Below the pieces are notes generated by a model. That model saw only the letters and a program-made list of their open reading frames with translations, did not search any database and was not told where the DNA came from. Below, one piece after another: positions 45,741 through 53,921 of a stretch of 64,000 nt of DNA. How positions within the stretch are numbered: position 1 is the stretch's first letter; every line of letters starts with the position of its first letter. The translations under genes and the position numbers were made by a program. The DNA is from Acidobacteriota bacterium. GTDB lineage: Bacteria; Acidobacteriota; Blastocatellia; Pyrinomonadales; Pyrinomonadaceae. The DNA is taken from assembly GCA_029781855.1 (NCBI GenBank), contig JAKOVX010000080.1, positions 19,042 to 83,041 on the forward strand, read 5' to 3'.

Positions 45741-45828
45741 GCTTTACCTCGAATTTAAATTTGCCGTTGGATTTTGGCGGAGAGTCCTGAAAAGCCGCGA
45801 GCCGGAAAAATTTAGCTGTTTCAGGGAT

Positions 45829-45856
45829 TTGCTTCCAAACTCACGAAAACTATAAC
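45829..45856 (+). promoter_or_regulatory. Candidate sigma-70 promoter of the second two-component system
   Basis: TTGCTT, a 16-base spacer and TATAAC (5 of 6). It lies about 65 bases before the kinase ATG, in the divergent gap with the PBP gene. Confidence 0.45.
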
Positions 45857-45919
45857 ATTCAACCGAAACGGTGGCAAGTGATTTCTGATTTTCCGATATT
45901 TCACCTTACCTGACGATAA

Positions 45920-47434
45920 ATGAGCTTCATCCACACATTTCGCGGCCGCCTGCTATTCATTCTTGCGCTTCTTCTGATCGCGACGCTCGGCGTGCAGTAC
46001 TATCTCAACCTCTTAACGCAGCAGGAGAATATCCGGCTCCGCGAGACCCAGGAACAGTCGATCGTGGCCGGCATCGCTCTCGGGATCGGCAGTTTGACCA
46101 CAAAGGATGAACGGATCCAAGACCTGATCGACGAGCCCGGGCAGTCGTTCCTCGATCCGCGTGCGAGAGAGCGGATCAAGGACATCATTATCATCGACAA
46201 TGACTGGCAGATCACTGACGCTCTCAACGAAAACTACCTGCCGACACAAAGAGAAGACGGAACGATAGTCTATAAGAAACTGAAAGACATCAAAGATCTA
46301 CCGCCGCTGATGGAGGGCTCTCGTCTTGGAGAGGACCTCAAACAATTTCCGAATCAGCCTGATGATGCAAACGCCTCGACCGACGACGAAGCCCACGCCA
46401 TCCCGATCGAGACCAGCAAGGGCCGATGGTACGTAATGGTCCTGCTCAGGAACGACAAGAGCGAGGCGGCGCTTCGCGCCGCTCAGCCGCTGCTCTACAC
46501 GCTCGGTGTTCTGCTGGTTTCTTCGTTGATCACTCTACTGCTCGTGTGGAGGTTTTCGCGGCCGATCGCCGACCTGTCCAATGCCGCCCGCGAAGTTGCC
46601 GAAGGGAACCTTAGCGTTCGCGTCGCCGGCATCCACCGCAACGACGAACTCGGGCGGCTGGCTCAGAATTTTAACGAAATGACCGCCCAGCTCGAGAAAA
46701 AGCGGGATCTCGAGGCTCAGCTGCAACAAGCCGAAAAGAGCGCCGTCGTCGGCCGCCTCGGTTCGGCTATCGCTCACGAGATACGCAACCCGCTCAATTA
46801 CATCAATCTGACGCTCGACCACCTGCGGTCGAAATTCGCTCCCGAGGATGCGGAAAAACGTGCGACATTCGAGAAATTGACCTCGCAGCTCAAAAACGAG
46901 GTCGCTCGCATCAACCAGCAGATATCCGATTTCCTGAATTATTCCCGCCCGGCAACGGCGGACCTGCGGCCGGTCGACGCCAGACACATCATTGAAGATT
47001 CGCTTCGCATCGTCGAAGCGCAGGCTGCCGAGAACAACATCAAGATCGGCATCGTCGAACACGAAGACGTGCCAAAGATAATGGGCGACCCGGAATTTCT
47101 GCGTTCCGTTTTCAATAATCTGTTCATAAACGCCGTTCAGGCGATCGGCAGCGAAGGCGGCCACCTGAACGTCAAACTCTCGCCCGACGATGATATGGTC
47201 AGGATCGAGATCGCCGACACGGGCAACGGAATCCCCGAGGAGAACCTCTCAAAGATATTCGAACCGTATTTTTCGACCAAAGAGACAGGCACCGGCCTCG
47301 GCCTCGCTATCGTGAACAAGATCGTCGAGATCCACAACGGCACGATCGAGGTTGAGTCGAAAGTGGGTGGAGGAACGAAATTTATTATACGATTACCCAG
47401 AAGTGACGAGGGCCGAGGGACGAGGGCTAATTGA
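45920..47434 (+). CDS. Sensor histidine kinase (HAMP, HisKA, HATPase_c)
   Basis: 504 aa. Two membrane helices (about 10-30 and 190-210) flank a periplasmic domain of 160 residues. A HAMP domain follows (RPIADLSNAAREVAEG), then HisKA with H286 in SAIAHEIRNPLN and HATPase_c (NLFINAVQAIG, DTGNGIPEENL, GTGLGLAIV). It pairs with the NtrC-type regulator at 48643. The last ten residues, SDEGRGTRAN, are encoded by a repeat at 47401, so the native end was probably near IIRLPR. Confidence 0.93.
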   Translation: MSFIHTFRGRLLFILALLLIATLGVQYYLNLLTQQENIRLRETQEQSIVAGIALGIGSLTTKDERIQDLIDEPGQSFLDPRARERIKDIIIIDNDWQITDALNENYLPTQREDGTIVYKKLKDIKDLPPLMEGSRLGEDLKQFPNQPDDANASTDDEAHAIPIETSKGRWYVMVLLRNDKSEAALRAAQPLLYTLGVLLVSSLITLLLVWRFSRPIADLSNAAREVAEGNLSVRVAGIHRNDELGRLAQNFNEMTAQLEKKRDLEAQLQQAEKSAVVGRLGSAIAHEIRNPLNYINLTLDHLRSKFAPEDAEKRATFEKLTSQLKNEVARINQQISDFLNYSRPATADLRPVDARHIIEDSLRIVEAQAAENNIKIGIVEHEDVPKIMGDPEFLRSVFNNLFINAVQAIGSEGGHLNVKLSPDDDMVRIEIADTGNGIPEENLSKIFEPYFSTKETGTGLGLAIVNKIVEIHNGTIEVESKVGGGTKFIIRLPRSDEGRGTRAN

Positions 47435-47836
47435 CTATGGTAGAGGGTGGTGATTACAAATCTTTGATCGTATGGCAAAAGAGCATCGTACTCGTCAAGA
47501 AGGTATATCACTTGACCGCGAGTTTTCCTTCGGATGAGAAGTTCGGCCTTACCTCGCAAATGCGTCGGGCAGCTGTTTCAATTCCGTCTAATATTGCGGA
47601 GGGTCAGGCTCGCAGAACGACCGGTGACTATGTTCGATTCGTTTCCACCGCGGAAGGATCTTTGGCGGAGTTGGACACTCAACTTATTATCGCTATAGAG
47701 CTTGGGTATCTCGAAAAGCCGTTAACTTTTGAATGTACTGATTTGATGATTGAGGTGAGAAAGATGTTGAATGCTTTGAGGCGTTCGCTTCTAGCACGTT
47801 CCGCCGGAATATCCTGAGCCCTCGCCCCTCGTCACT
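47401..47836. mobile_element. Inverted-repeat-bracketed four-helix-bundle cassette
   Basis: Left arm 47401-47431 (AGTGACGAGGGCCGAGGGAC...) and right arm 47816-47836 (GAGCCCTCGCCCCTCGTCAC...) are inverted copies around one small gene. A third, direct, degenerate copy ends the regulator fragment at 47929-47953. The cassette lies between the kinase and its regulator. Confidence 0.65.
47437..47817 (+). CDS. Four-helix-bundle protein (23S rRNA intervening-sequence type)
   Basis: 126 aa. The start SLIVWQKSIVLVKKVY and the motifs FGLTSQMRRAAVSIPSNIAEG and RFVSTAEGSLAELDTQLIIA are hallmarks of the family also found in rRNA intervening sequences (TIGR02436). It forms a pentameric helical bundle in solved homologues; function is unknown. 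It sits inside the IR-flanked cassette at 47401-47836. Confidence 0.9.
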   Translation: MVEGGDYKSLIVWQKSIVLVKKVYHLTASFPSDEKFGLTSQMRRAAVSIPSNIAEGQARRTTGDYVRFVSTAEGSLAELDTQLIIAIELGYLEKPLTFECTDLMIEVRKMLNALRRSLLARSAGIS

Positions 47837-47851
47837 TATCCCTAAATAACT

Positions 47852-47953
47852 ATGGCACGAAAATCAATACTCGTCGTCGACGACGAGAAAAACCAACGGG
47901 AAATTTTAGAAACGATCCTTGCCAGCGAAAAACGAAGGACGAGTGCTAAATAG
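47852..47953 (+). pseudogene. Truncated 5' copy of the NtrC-type regulator
   Basis: 33 codons then TAG. The first 25 residues (MARKSILVVDDEKNQREILE, then TILAS) equal the start of the full regulator at 48643 except for one Ala/Ser change, but about 10 of 77 bases differ, nearly all at synonymous positions. The copy then runs into a degenerate GGACGAGTGCTAA repeat. It cannot fold as a receiver domain. Confidence 0.85.
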
Positions 47954-48017
47954 TCGAGCTTGTCGATACAGCTCATCATCTGGCTACCGGCAACTAAGGT
48001 CGAGCCTTTTATGATAT

Positions 48018-48596
48018 ATGTGGCGTTTATATTTCAGCTTGAGTTTGGTATTGATGATGACCGGTGGCGCTAAGGTGATAGCAGGTCAAACGGTCGAGCA
48101 GACGGACAAGTTCAGTGGCCGAGTCGCTTACATAAATTCTGGAATTTTTTCGGATGACACACACGGTATTCGCGAATATGTTCGAGCTCTTCTACAGCTA
48201 CGGACAGAATTCAAGCCGCAGGAGGACGCGATGCTTGCAAAGAGTTCTGAGATCCAAAAACTTGTGAACCAATTACCCGTTTCCCCGCTGACGGATCGGC
48301 CATTGTCGAAAGAGGAACTTGACCTGCTGACACAAAAGATCGACCGCCTAAATGCAGAGTTGAAGGAAGATTTGCAGAAATATAACGTGACGATCGACAG
48401 CCGTAAGGATCAACTGCTTGAAATTCCCAAGGGAAAGGTCGCAATCGCGTTGAAGGAATTTGCGAAGATCAACGGATATACTTCACTCATAGATATTTCA
48501 GAACTATCGGGCGACGATGGCTCGCCGGCGCACTTTCCGGACGTCACACAGCAGTTTATCGATTACTATAATAAGACCTCAGAAGATACTAAATAG
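48018..48596 (+). CDS. OmpH/Skp-like periplasmic protein
   Basis: 192 aa. A signal peptide (residues 1-22) is followed by GRVAYINSGIFSD, the start found in OmpH/Skp proteins (normally KIGYVNxxxxF), and a long charged helical arm (about 65-140). The C-terminal region is unusual. OmpH/Skp proteins are chaperones for outer membrane proteins. It sits between the regulator fragment and the full regulator, so it may have arrived with that rearrangement. Confidence 0.72.
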   Translation: MWRLYFSLSLVLMMTGGAKVIAGQTVEQTDKFSGRVAYINSGIFSDDTHGIREYVRALLQLRTEFKPQEDAMLAKSSEIQKLVNQLPVSPLTDRPLSKEELDLLTQKIDRLNAELKEDLQKYNVTIDSRKDQLLEIPKGKVAIALKEFAKINGYTSLIDISELSGDDGSPAHFPDVTQQFIDYYNKTSEDTK

Positions 48597-48642
48597 AGTT
48601 ATCAAACCGAGGGCTGCATTCTGGGGTTACGACCCACTTTTT

Positions 48643-49986
48643 ATGGCAAGAAAAAGCATACTCGTCGTCGACGACGAAAAGAACCAACGGGAAATTTTAG
48701 AGACTATCCTTTCGAGCGAGGGTTACGACGTGACGACGGCGAGTTCTGGCGAGGCGGCGATGAAGTTCGTCGCGGACCGGCATTTTGACCTCGTGTTGAC
48801 CGATCTCAAGATGACGGGCATGAGCGGCCTCGACCTGCTCAAATCGCTTACCGATTTCGACAAATCGATCATCGTCATCCTGCTGACGGCACACGGCACG
48901 ATCGACTCCGCCGTTGATGCACTACGCCTCGGTGCGTTCGAGTATCTGCAGAAACCGTACGACAGCGAAAAGCTGCTCGAAACCGTTTCGCGTGCCCTCA
49001 ACAAGCTGACGACCCTCGACGCCGAGATCATCTCGGTCTCGCCCGAGATGGACAAGGTCAAAAAACTTATCCTGAAGATCGCAAAGTCCAATTCGACCGT
49101 CCTTATCCGCGGCGAGAGCGGTACCGGTAAGGAACTGATCGCTCGCTCGATGCACACGAACTCGATGCGGTCGAGCGAGACGTTCCAGGCGGTAAATTGT
49201 GCCGCGATCAACGAGAACCTGCTAGAGAGCGAACTGTTCGGGCACGAAAAAGGTTCGTTTACTGGTGCGGTCGCCGAAAAGAAGGGCTTGTTCGAGATCG
49301 CCCATAACGGCACGCTTTTTCTCGACGAGATCGGCGAGCTCGACATCTCGCTGCAGGCGAAGATCCTGCGGGCGTTGCAGGAAAAACAGATCCGGCGTGT
49401 CGGCGGCGTCCGCGACATCGACGTCGACGTCCGCGTCGTCGCAGCGACCAACCGCGACCTGCTGCACATGGTGGAAGAAAAGCGTTTTCGCGAGGATCTC
49501 TATTATCGGCTGAACGTGCTTTCGATCGAATTGCCCGCTCTGCGCGAACGGCGATCCGACATTCCCGTGCTGATCGACTACTTTTTGAAAAAGCACACTC
49601 GCGGAACGAGCCGAAAGATCACCTTTACGCCCGAGGCCCGCAGGTTGCTCGACGATTATTCGTATCCGGGCAACGTCCGCCAGCTCGAATCAGCCCTCGA
49701 ACGTGCTATCTTGCTGTGCGAGAACGACACGGTCACGCTCGAAGACCTGCCGCCGGAAATGACTCAAGGGACGGTTGCCGCCTCTGGCGATTTGTTCAAA
49801 CTGCCGCCCGAAGGCGTTAATTTTGAAGACGTCGAACGAAGCCTGATAATGCAGGCAATGGAACGGACCGATAATAACATCACCAAATCGGCGAAATTGC
49901 TAGGGTTGACGTTTCGAACGCTGCAATACCGGCTCGAGAAGTTCGGATTCAAACGCGAAGGGGCGGAAGAGGAAGACGAAGCGTAA
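48643..49986 (+). CDS. Sigma-54-dependent response regulator (NtrC family)
   Basis: 447 aa. Receiver domain with phospho-acceptor D54 (LVLTDLKMTG), AAA+ domain with Walker A GESGTGKE (157-164), sigma-54 contact loop GSFTGA (204-209), Walker B GTLFLDEIGEL and the R-finger region, and a Fis-type helix-turn-helix at the C-terminus (NNITKSAKLLGLTFRTLQYR). It activates sigma-54 promoters. The kinase at 45920 is its natural partner; the two are now 1.2 kb apart because of inserted DNA. Confidence 0.94.
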   Translation: MARKSILVVDDEKNQREILETILSSEGYDVTTASSGEAAMKFVADRHFDLVLTDLKMTGMSGLDLLKSLTDFDKSIIVILLTAHGTIDSAVDALRLGAFEYLQKPYDSEKLLETVSRALNKLTTLDAEIISVSPEMDKVKKLILKIAKSNSTVLIRGESGTGKELIARSMHTNSMRSSETFQAVNCAAINENLLESELFGHEKGSFTGAVAEKKGLFEIAHNGTLFLDEIGELDISLQAKILRALQEKQIRRVGGVRDIDVDVRVVAATNRDLLHMVEEKRFREDLYYRLNVLSIELPALRERRSDIPVLIDYFLKKHTRGTSRKITFTPEARRLLDDYSYPGNVRQLESALERAILLCENDTVTLEDLPPEMTQGTVAASGDLFKLPPEGVNFEDVERSLIMQAMERTDNNITKSAKLLGLTFRTLQYRLEKFGFKREGAEEEDEA

Positions 49987-50003
49987 CAGCGCGGATCGTA
50001 CTT

Positions 50004-51227
50004 ATGAAACTCGGTTACAAGTCAGCGTGGTTCTTGTTGCTCGCTATCGTTGCCGTTGTCGCAACGATGGTCGCGGTACCGGTTTGGCTGATCCAGCCAT
50101 TCGCTCCGCAGACGCCGCGCAGCGTTGAGATCTCGTACTTCCTTCGAAGTTGGTCGCCGATCGCCACTGTAATTCTCGCAATCGCCGCTCTCGCAACTGC
50201 CGTGGTCATCTGGCGAGGCTCGCGACGCTGGTTCGGAAAAGCTGCGCTCGTGTTCCCGCTGCTCATCGTCGGCGTGTTTACGTGGTTTGCATTTCAAAAC
50301 CACTTCGAATGGATGTTCAACCCGCTTGGCGAGGCACGTTTCGCCAGAGTCACCGAGGCCGATTTTCTCGCTGACAAAGACATGGTGCTGGCGGTCAATG
50401 TCAACGGCGACGCGGTCGCATTTCCCGTTCGGCTGATGGCATATCACCATATCGCACAGGACGTAGTCGGGGGAACGCCGATCACGGCGACCTATTGAAC
50501 GCTCTGCCATACAGGCATCGTATGGCAGTCCGTCGTGAACGGGCAGACGTTGAAATTTCATTTAGCCGGCATCAATAACCAGAATTTTATTATGCACGAC
50601 GAGCAGACCGGTTCGTGGTGGCAGCAGATCACCGGCGCAGCGATCCAGGGCGGACTTAAGGGACAAAAGCTGACGGAGGTCCCGTCTGACGAAGTCTCGT
50701 TCGGCGTCTGGAAACGCGAAAATCCAAACGGCCGCGTTATGCGTCCGGATCCGAAGATCCTCGCCGAGGATAAATACGACCCCGAAGATTGGGAGTCGCA
50801 GGTCGGCAAAATGCGTGTCACGACATCGGCGACGTTGGACAACAGGCTCGAACCGCGTGCCATCGTTGTCGGGTTGACCGTCGGCGGGCAATCCAAGGCG
50901 TACGCGTTCTCTGCTATCGAAAAGCAAAGCCCGGTCCTCGATTTTGTCGGTGGGAAGGATATCGTTCTGCTGCTTGGCGACGACAAGAGATCGGTTCGCG
51001 CGTTTGAACGCGATCTCGATGGCAAAAAGCTTGAGTTTTTCATCAAGCCCGATACCAATGAGATCGTCGACGCCGAGACCGGCAGCGTCTGGGATTTTTC
51101 GGGAAAGGCCGTCTCCGGCGAACTCACCGGAAAACAATTGACCAAGGTCCAGGTCATCAAGGACTATTGGTTCGACTGGAAGACGTATCACCCTGACGCG
51201 CAACTTTTCGGTGCCGGTTCTCGTTAA
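50004..51227 (+). CDS. DUF3179 family selenoprotein (in-frame UGA read as selenocysteine)
   Basis: 407 aa if UGA is read through. Three membrane helices lie in residues 9-105. The DUF3179 domain follows, with GDAVAFPVRLMAYHHIAQDVVGG and then TAT-Tyr164-UGA165-TLC168-HTG. In the family this site is YCxLC, so UGA replaces the first Cys of a CxxC-like pair, giving UxxC. The same frame continues for 242 codons with family-typical residues, and a perfect hairpin lies 5 bases after the UGA. An internal start after the UGA would give only a fragment. Redox activity is inferred; the family has no proven function. Confidence 0.88.
50496..50528 (+). promoter_or_regulatory. UGA codon and bacterial SECIS-like hairpin
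   Basis: UGA at 50496-50498. CTGCCATAC (50504-50512) pairs perfectly with GTATGGCAG (50520-50528); the 7-base loop AGGCATC has GG near its 5' side, as required by SelB-dependent bacterial SECIS elements, and starts 14 bases after the UGA. Confidence 0.8.
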
Positions 51228-51267
51228 TATTTTGCAGATCCCTATGACTATTTAAGGAGTAAGCGGA

Positions 51268-51879
51268 ATGGAATGGTTCTCAACTCTGACTCTGGCATTA
51301 GGTTCGGCGTGGACATCCGGAATTAACCTCTACGCAACCGTTACGGTTCTCGGCTTGCTGCAGAAATTTGGAGCAACAAAGCTGCCGGGCGGCCTCGACG
51401 TGCTCGACAACTGGTGGATCATCGGCATCGCCGGCGGCCTCTATTTGATCGAGTTTTTCGCCGATAAGATCCCGTACGTCGATAGTATCTGGGACGTCGT
51501 CCACACCTTCATTCGCGTGCCTGCCGGCGCGATCGTCGCGTATGCGGCGACCGATCAAATGGACCCGAGCATCTACATTCCGGCGGCATTGATCGGCGGC
51601 GGTCTGGCGTTGGGTTCGCACGGGACCAAGGCGGCTCTCAGAATGGGCGCCAACCTTTCGCCGGAACCTGTTTCAAATTGGTCGCTCTCCGTCGTTGAGG
51701 ACGTCATCGCCTTCGGCGGCACACTGCTCGCCGTATTCGCGCCGTTCATCATCGCGGCGATATTATTCGTCTTTGTCGTCGTGTTTTTCTGGTTCCTGCC
51801 AAAGGTCGTCCGGCGATTTTTGAGGATGTTCCGCTGGGTCGGGGCGTTCATCTCCGGCCGAAGTTACAGCGACGCGTAG
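51268..51879 (+). CDS. DUF4126 family membrane protein
   Basis: 203 aa with about five hydrophobic segments. Family features are the start TLALGSAWTSGINLYATV, FADKIPYVDSIWDVVHTFIRVPAGA and the GSHGTKAALRMGAN loop. No function is known for DUF4126. AAGGAG lies upstream of the ATG. It follows the selenoprotein gene by 40 bases. Confidence 0.87.
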   Translation: MEWFSTLTLALGSAWTSGINLYATVTVLGLLQKFGATKLPGGLDVLDNWWIIGIAGGLYLIEFFADKIPYVDSIWDVVHTFIRVPAGAIVAYAATDQMDPSIYIPAALIGGGLALGSHGTKAALRMGANLSPEPVSNWSLSVVEDVIAFGGTLLAVFAPFIIAAILFVFVVVFFWFLPKVVRRFLRMFRWVGAFISGRSYSDA

Positions 51880-51943
51880 TGCAAGTTCCGGTTCTCTCGT
51901 TCGTTCTTTAGCTCTCATACTTTGAGAAAAAAGGAGAACAAAA

Positions 51944-52972
51944 ATGAGAAGAACCGGAATTCTTGCTATACCGTTAGCACTATTTTTGAGCGCGTTCGGA
52001 TGCGGCAGCGCATCAACGAGCTCGACCGCAAACAAAACCTCGGCGTCAGCCGACCAACCCAAATACACATCGGAAGCACCGGCCGGTGAACCGGCGTCGA
52101 ACATGGCGGCGAACTCCACCGCAAAGGCCGCCACTGTCTCGGACGCCAAACCCGCCGCCCGGCGGCAAACGCTCGGACAGACCATCGCCGAGAAAATAAC
52201 ACTCAAACAATCAGAAGATTCAACGCTCAATACGGCTCCGACCGATCGAAAGATAATTCGGAACGCCGATCTGACGCTCGAATCCGATTCCCCCGAAGAC
52301 AGCCAGCGAGAGATCACGTCGATCGCGGAGCGGGCCGGCGGCTTTGTCGTCGAATCGCAGGCGACCAGCAGCGACGTCAAATCGACGCGCCGCGATATCG
52401 TGAACATCAGCATTCGGGTGCCTTCGCAGAAATTCGCCGATGCGATGGAAGAGATAAGGCGAACCGGCACACGTATCGTCATCGAGTCGGTCAAGGGCGA
52501 GGATGTGACCGAGGAATTCATCGACGTCGAGGCCCGCCTTCGCGCCAAAAAGGCGCTCGAGATGCAGTTCATGGAGATCATGAAACGGGCGAACAACGTC
52601 AACGACGCCCTGAATGTCCAGTCCGAGATCGCCGACGTCCGCGGCGAGATCGAGCGGATCGAGGGCCGAAAACGGTTTCTCGAAAACCAATCGAGCCTGT
52701 CGACGATCAAGATCCGTCTGCAAACTTCGACCGCAACGACATTGGCCGCGAGTTCGACAGGATTCGTCCCTCGTCTCGCTCAGGCATTCAACACCGGTTA
52801 TGACTTTGCGCTCAATTTCATTTTGGGATTGATGACGATCGTTATCGCCCTGTTGCCGTTTGCGGCCCTTATCGGCTTGCCCGTATTTCTAGGAATGAGA
52901 TACTTATGGAAACGACGCGACCGGCCCCGATCGATGGCCGAGATCGCTCGCGATGAGATAAGCATCACATAG
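51944..52972 (+). CDS. DUF4349 lipoprotein
   Basis: 342 aa. A lipoprotein signal ends at FGCGS (C20). A low-complexity Ser/Ala/Asn linker follows, then a beta-helical region with coiled coils (DIVNISIRVPSQKFADAME, AEIADVRGEIERIEGRK) typical of DUF4349, and one C-terminal membrane helix (about 283-308) with a basic cytosolic tail. It would be an envelope-bridging protein anchored at both ends. AAGGAG lies 7 bases before the ATG. Confidence 0.85.
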   Translation: MRRTGILAIPLALFLSAFGCGSASTSSTANKTSASADQPKYTSEAPAGEPASNMAANSTAKAATVSDAKPAARRQTLGQTIAEKITLKQSEDSTLNTAPTDRKIIRNADLTLESDSPEDSQREITSIAERAGGFVVESQATSSDVKSTRRDIVNISIRVPSQKFADAMEEIRRTGTRIVIESVKGEDVTEEFIDVEARLRAKKALEMQFMEIMKRANNVNDALNVQSEIADVRGEIERIEGRKRFLENQSSLSTIKIRLQTSTATTLAASSTGFVPRLAQAFNTGYDFALNFILGLMTIVIALLPFAALIGLPVFLGMRYLWKRRDRPRSMAEIARDEISIT

Positions 52973-52975
52973 AAG

Positions 52976-53176
52976 ATGGAAATTTTGTTCAACATACTCG
53001 CGGTGGCCCTGCTCGGGGCCGCCGCTTATTTTTACTCGGCCGGTGATCCCGACTGGCTTTTCGCGAGCGTGGTCCTGGGAATATGCAGCTTTTTCCTCGG
53101 CGTCAGATTCCGGATCAAGAAACGCATGAACGAGGCACAGGCCTCCGAGATCGCTGCCGACACTGAAGATGATTGA
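52976..53176 (+). CDS. Small two-helix membrane protein
   Basis: 66 aa. Two predicted membrane helices (5-21 and 28-44) and a short acidic tail. It starts 3 bases after the DUF4349 stop, so it is translated from the same message. No family assigned. Confidence 0.6.
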   Translation: MEILFNILAVALLGAAAYFYSAGDPDWLFASVVLGICSFFLGVRFRIKKRMNEAQASEIAADTEDD

Positions 53177-53239
53177 CGCGATCGGAGAAATTTTGCGATA
53201 GCCGTCCAAACGGCTAAGATATTTATCGGAGCGAATAAT

Positions 53240-53908
53240 TTGAAGTACATAGACCAACTACTCGAAAACAATCGGCGCTGGTCCGAGCAGATAAGGTCTC
53301 AGGACCCTAATTTCTTTCCCGACCTTGCCAGTCAGCAGAGTCCCAGATCCCTCTGGATCGGCTGCGCTGACAGCCGCGTGTCGGCAAATACGATCGTCGG
53401 CCTCGCACCGGGCGAGATCTTCGTTCACCGCAACGTCGCTAACCTCGTCGTTCACACGGATATGAACTGTCTCTCCGTGATACAGTTCGCACTCGAGGTA
53501 CTCAAGATCGAACACATCATCGTCTGCGGACATTACGGCTGCGGCGGTGTCATTGCGGCACTTGATGGTCGTCGTCACGGGCTGATCGACAATTGGCTGC
53601 GTAATATCCAGGACACCGCGAATCATTGCCGCGAAGAACTTGATGCGATCGCAGATAAGACGGCAAGGATCGACCGGCTGTGCGAACTGAACGTTTCTCG
53701 CCAGGTGCTCAACGTATGCGAAACGACGTTGGTGCTGGACGCATGGAACCGCGGCCAAAACCTGACGATCCACGGTTGGATCTACGGATTGAAGGATGGC
53801 CTCGTGCGCGATCAGAACATTTCGATCAGTGGCGAAGAGGGCCTCGAGCAGTTTCGCGCCGATTTTATTTTCAACACCAAGAGGCACTCGGCGGCCGACT
53901 CCGCATAA
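53240..53908 (+). CDS. can: Beta-class carbonic anhydrase
   Basis: 222 aa. It interconverts CO2 and bicarbonate in the cytosol. The zinc and catalytic residues are C42, D44, R46 (IGCADSRVSAN), H98 and C101 (CGHYGCGGV); the rest aligns with E. coli Can over its whole length (IDQLLENNRRWSEQI, CELNVSRQVLNVC, IHGWIYGLKDGL). The start is a TTG at 53240 with GGAG upstream. Confidence 0.95.
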   Translation: MKYIDQLLENNRRWSEQIRSQDPNFFPDLASQQSPRSLWIGCADSRVSANTIVGLAPGEIFVHRNVANLVVHTDMNCLSVIQFALEVLKIEHIIVCGHYGCGGVIAALDGRRHGLIDNWLRNIQDTANHCREELDAIADKTARIDRLCELNVSRQVLNVCETTLVLDAWNRGQNLTIHGWIYGLKDGLVRDQNISISGEEGLEQFRADFIFNTKRHSAADSA

Positions 53909-53921
53909 CGCGTTTTACCTT

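Noticed and set aside
48643..49986. GSFTGA instead of GAFTGA as a defect in sigma-54 contact
   Set aside because: Ser at this position occurs in functional members of the family and the rest of the loop is intact.
50004..50498. The DUF3179 gene as a truncated pseudogene
   Set aside because: A single TGA at the family Cys, an intact frame for 242 more codons and an adjacent perfect hairpin fit selenocysteine far better than decay.
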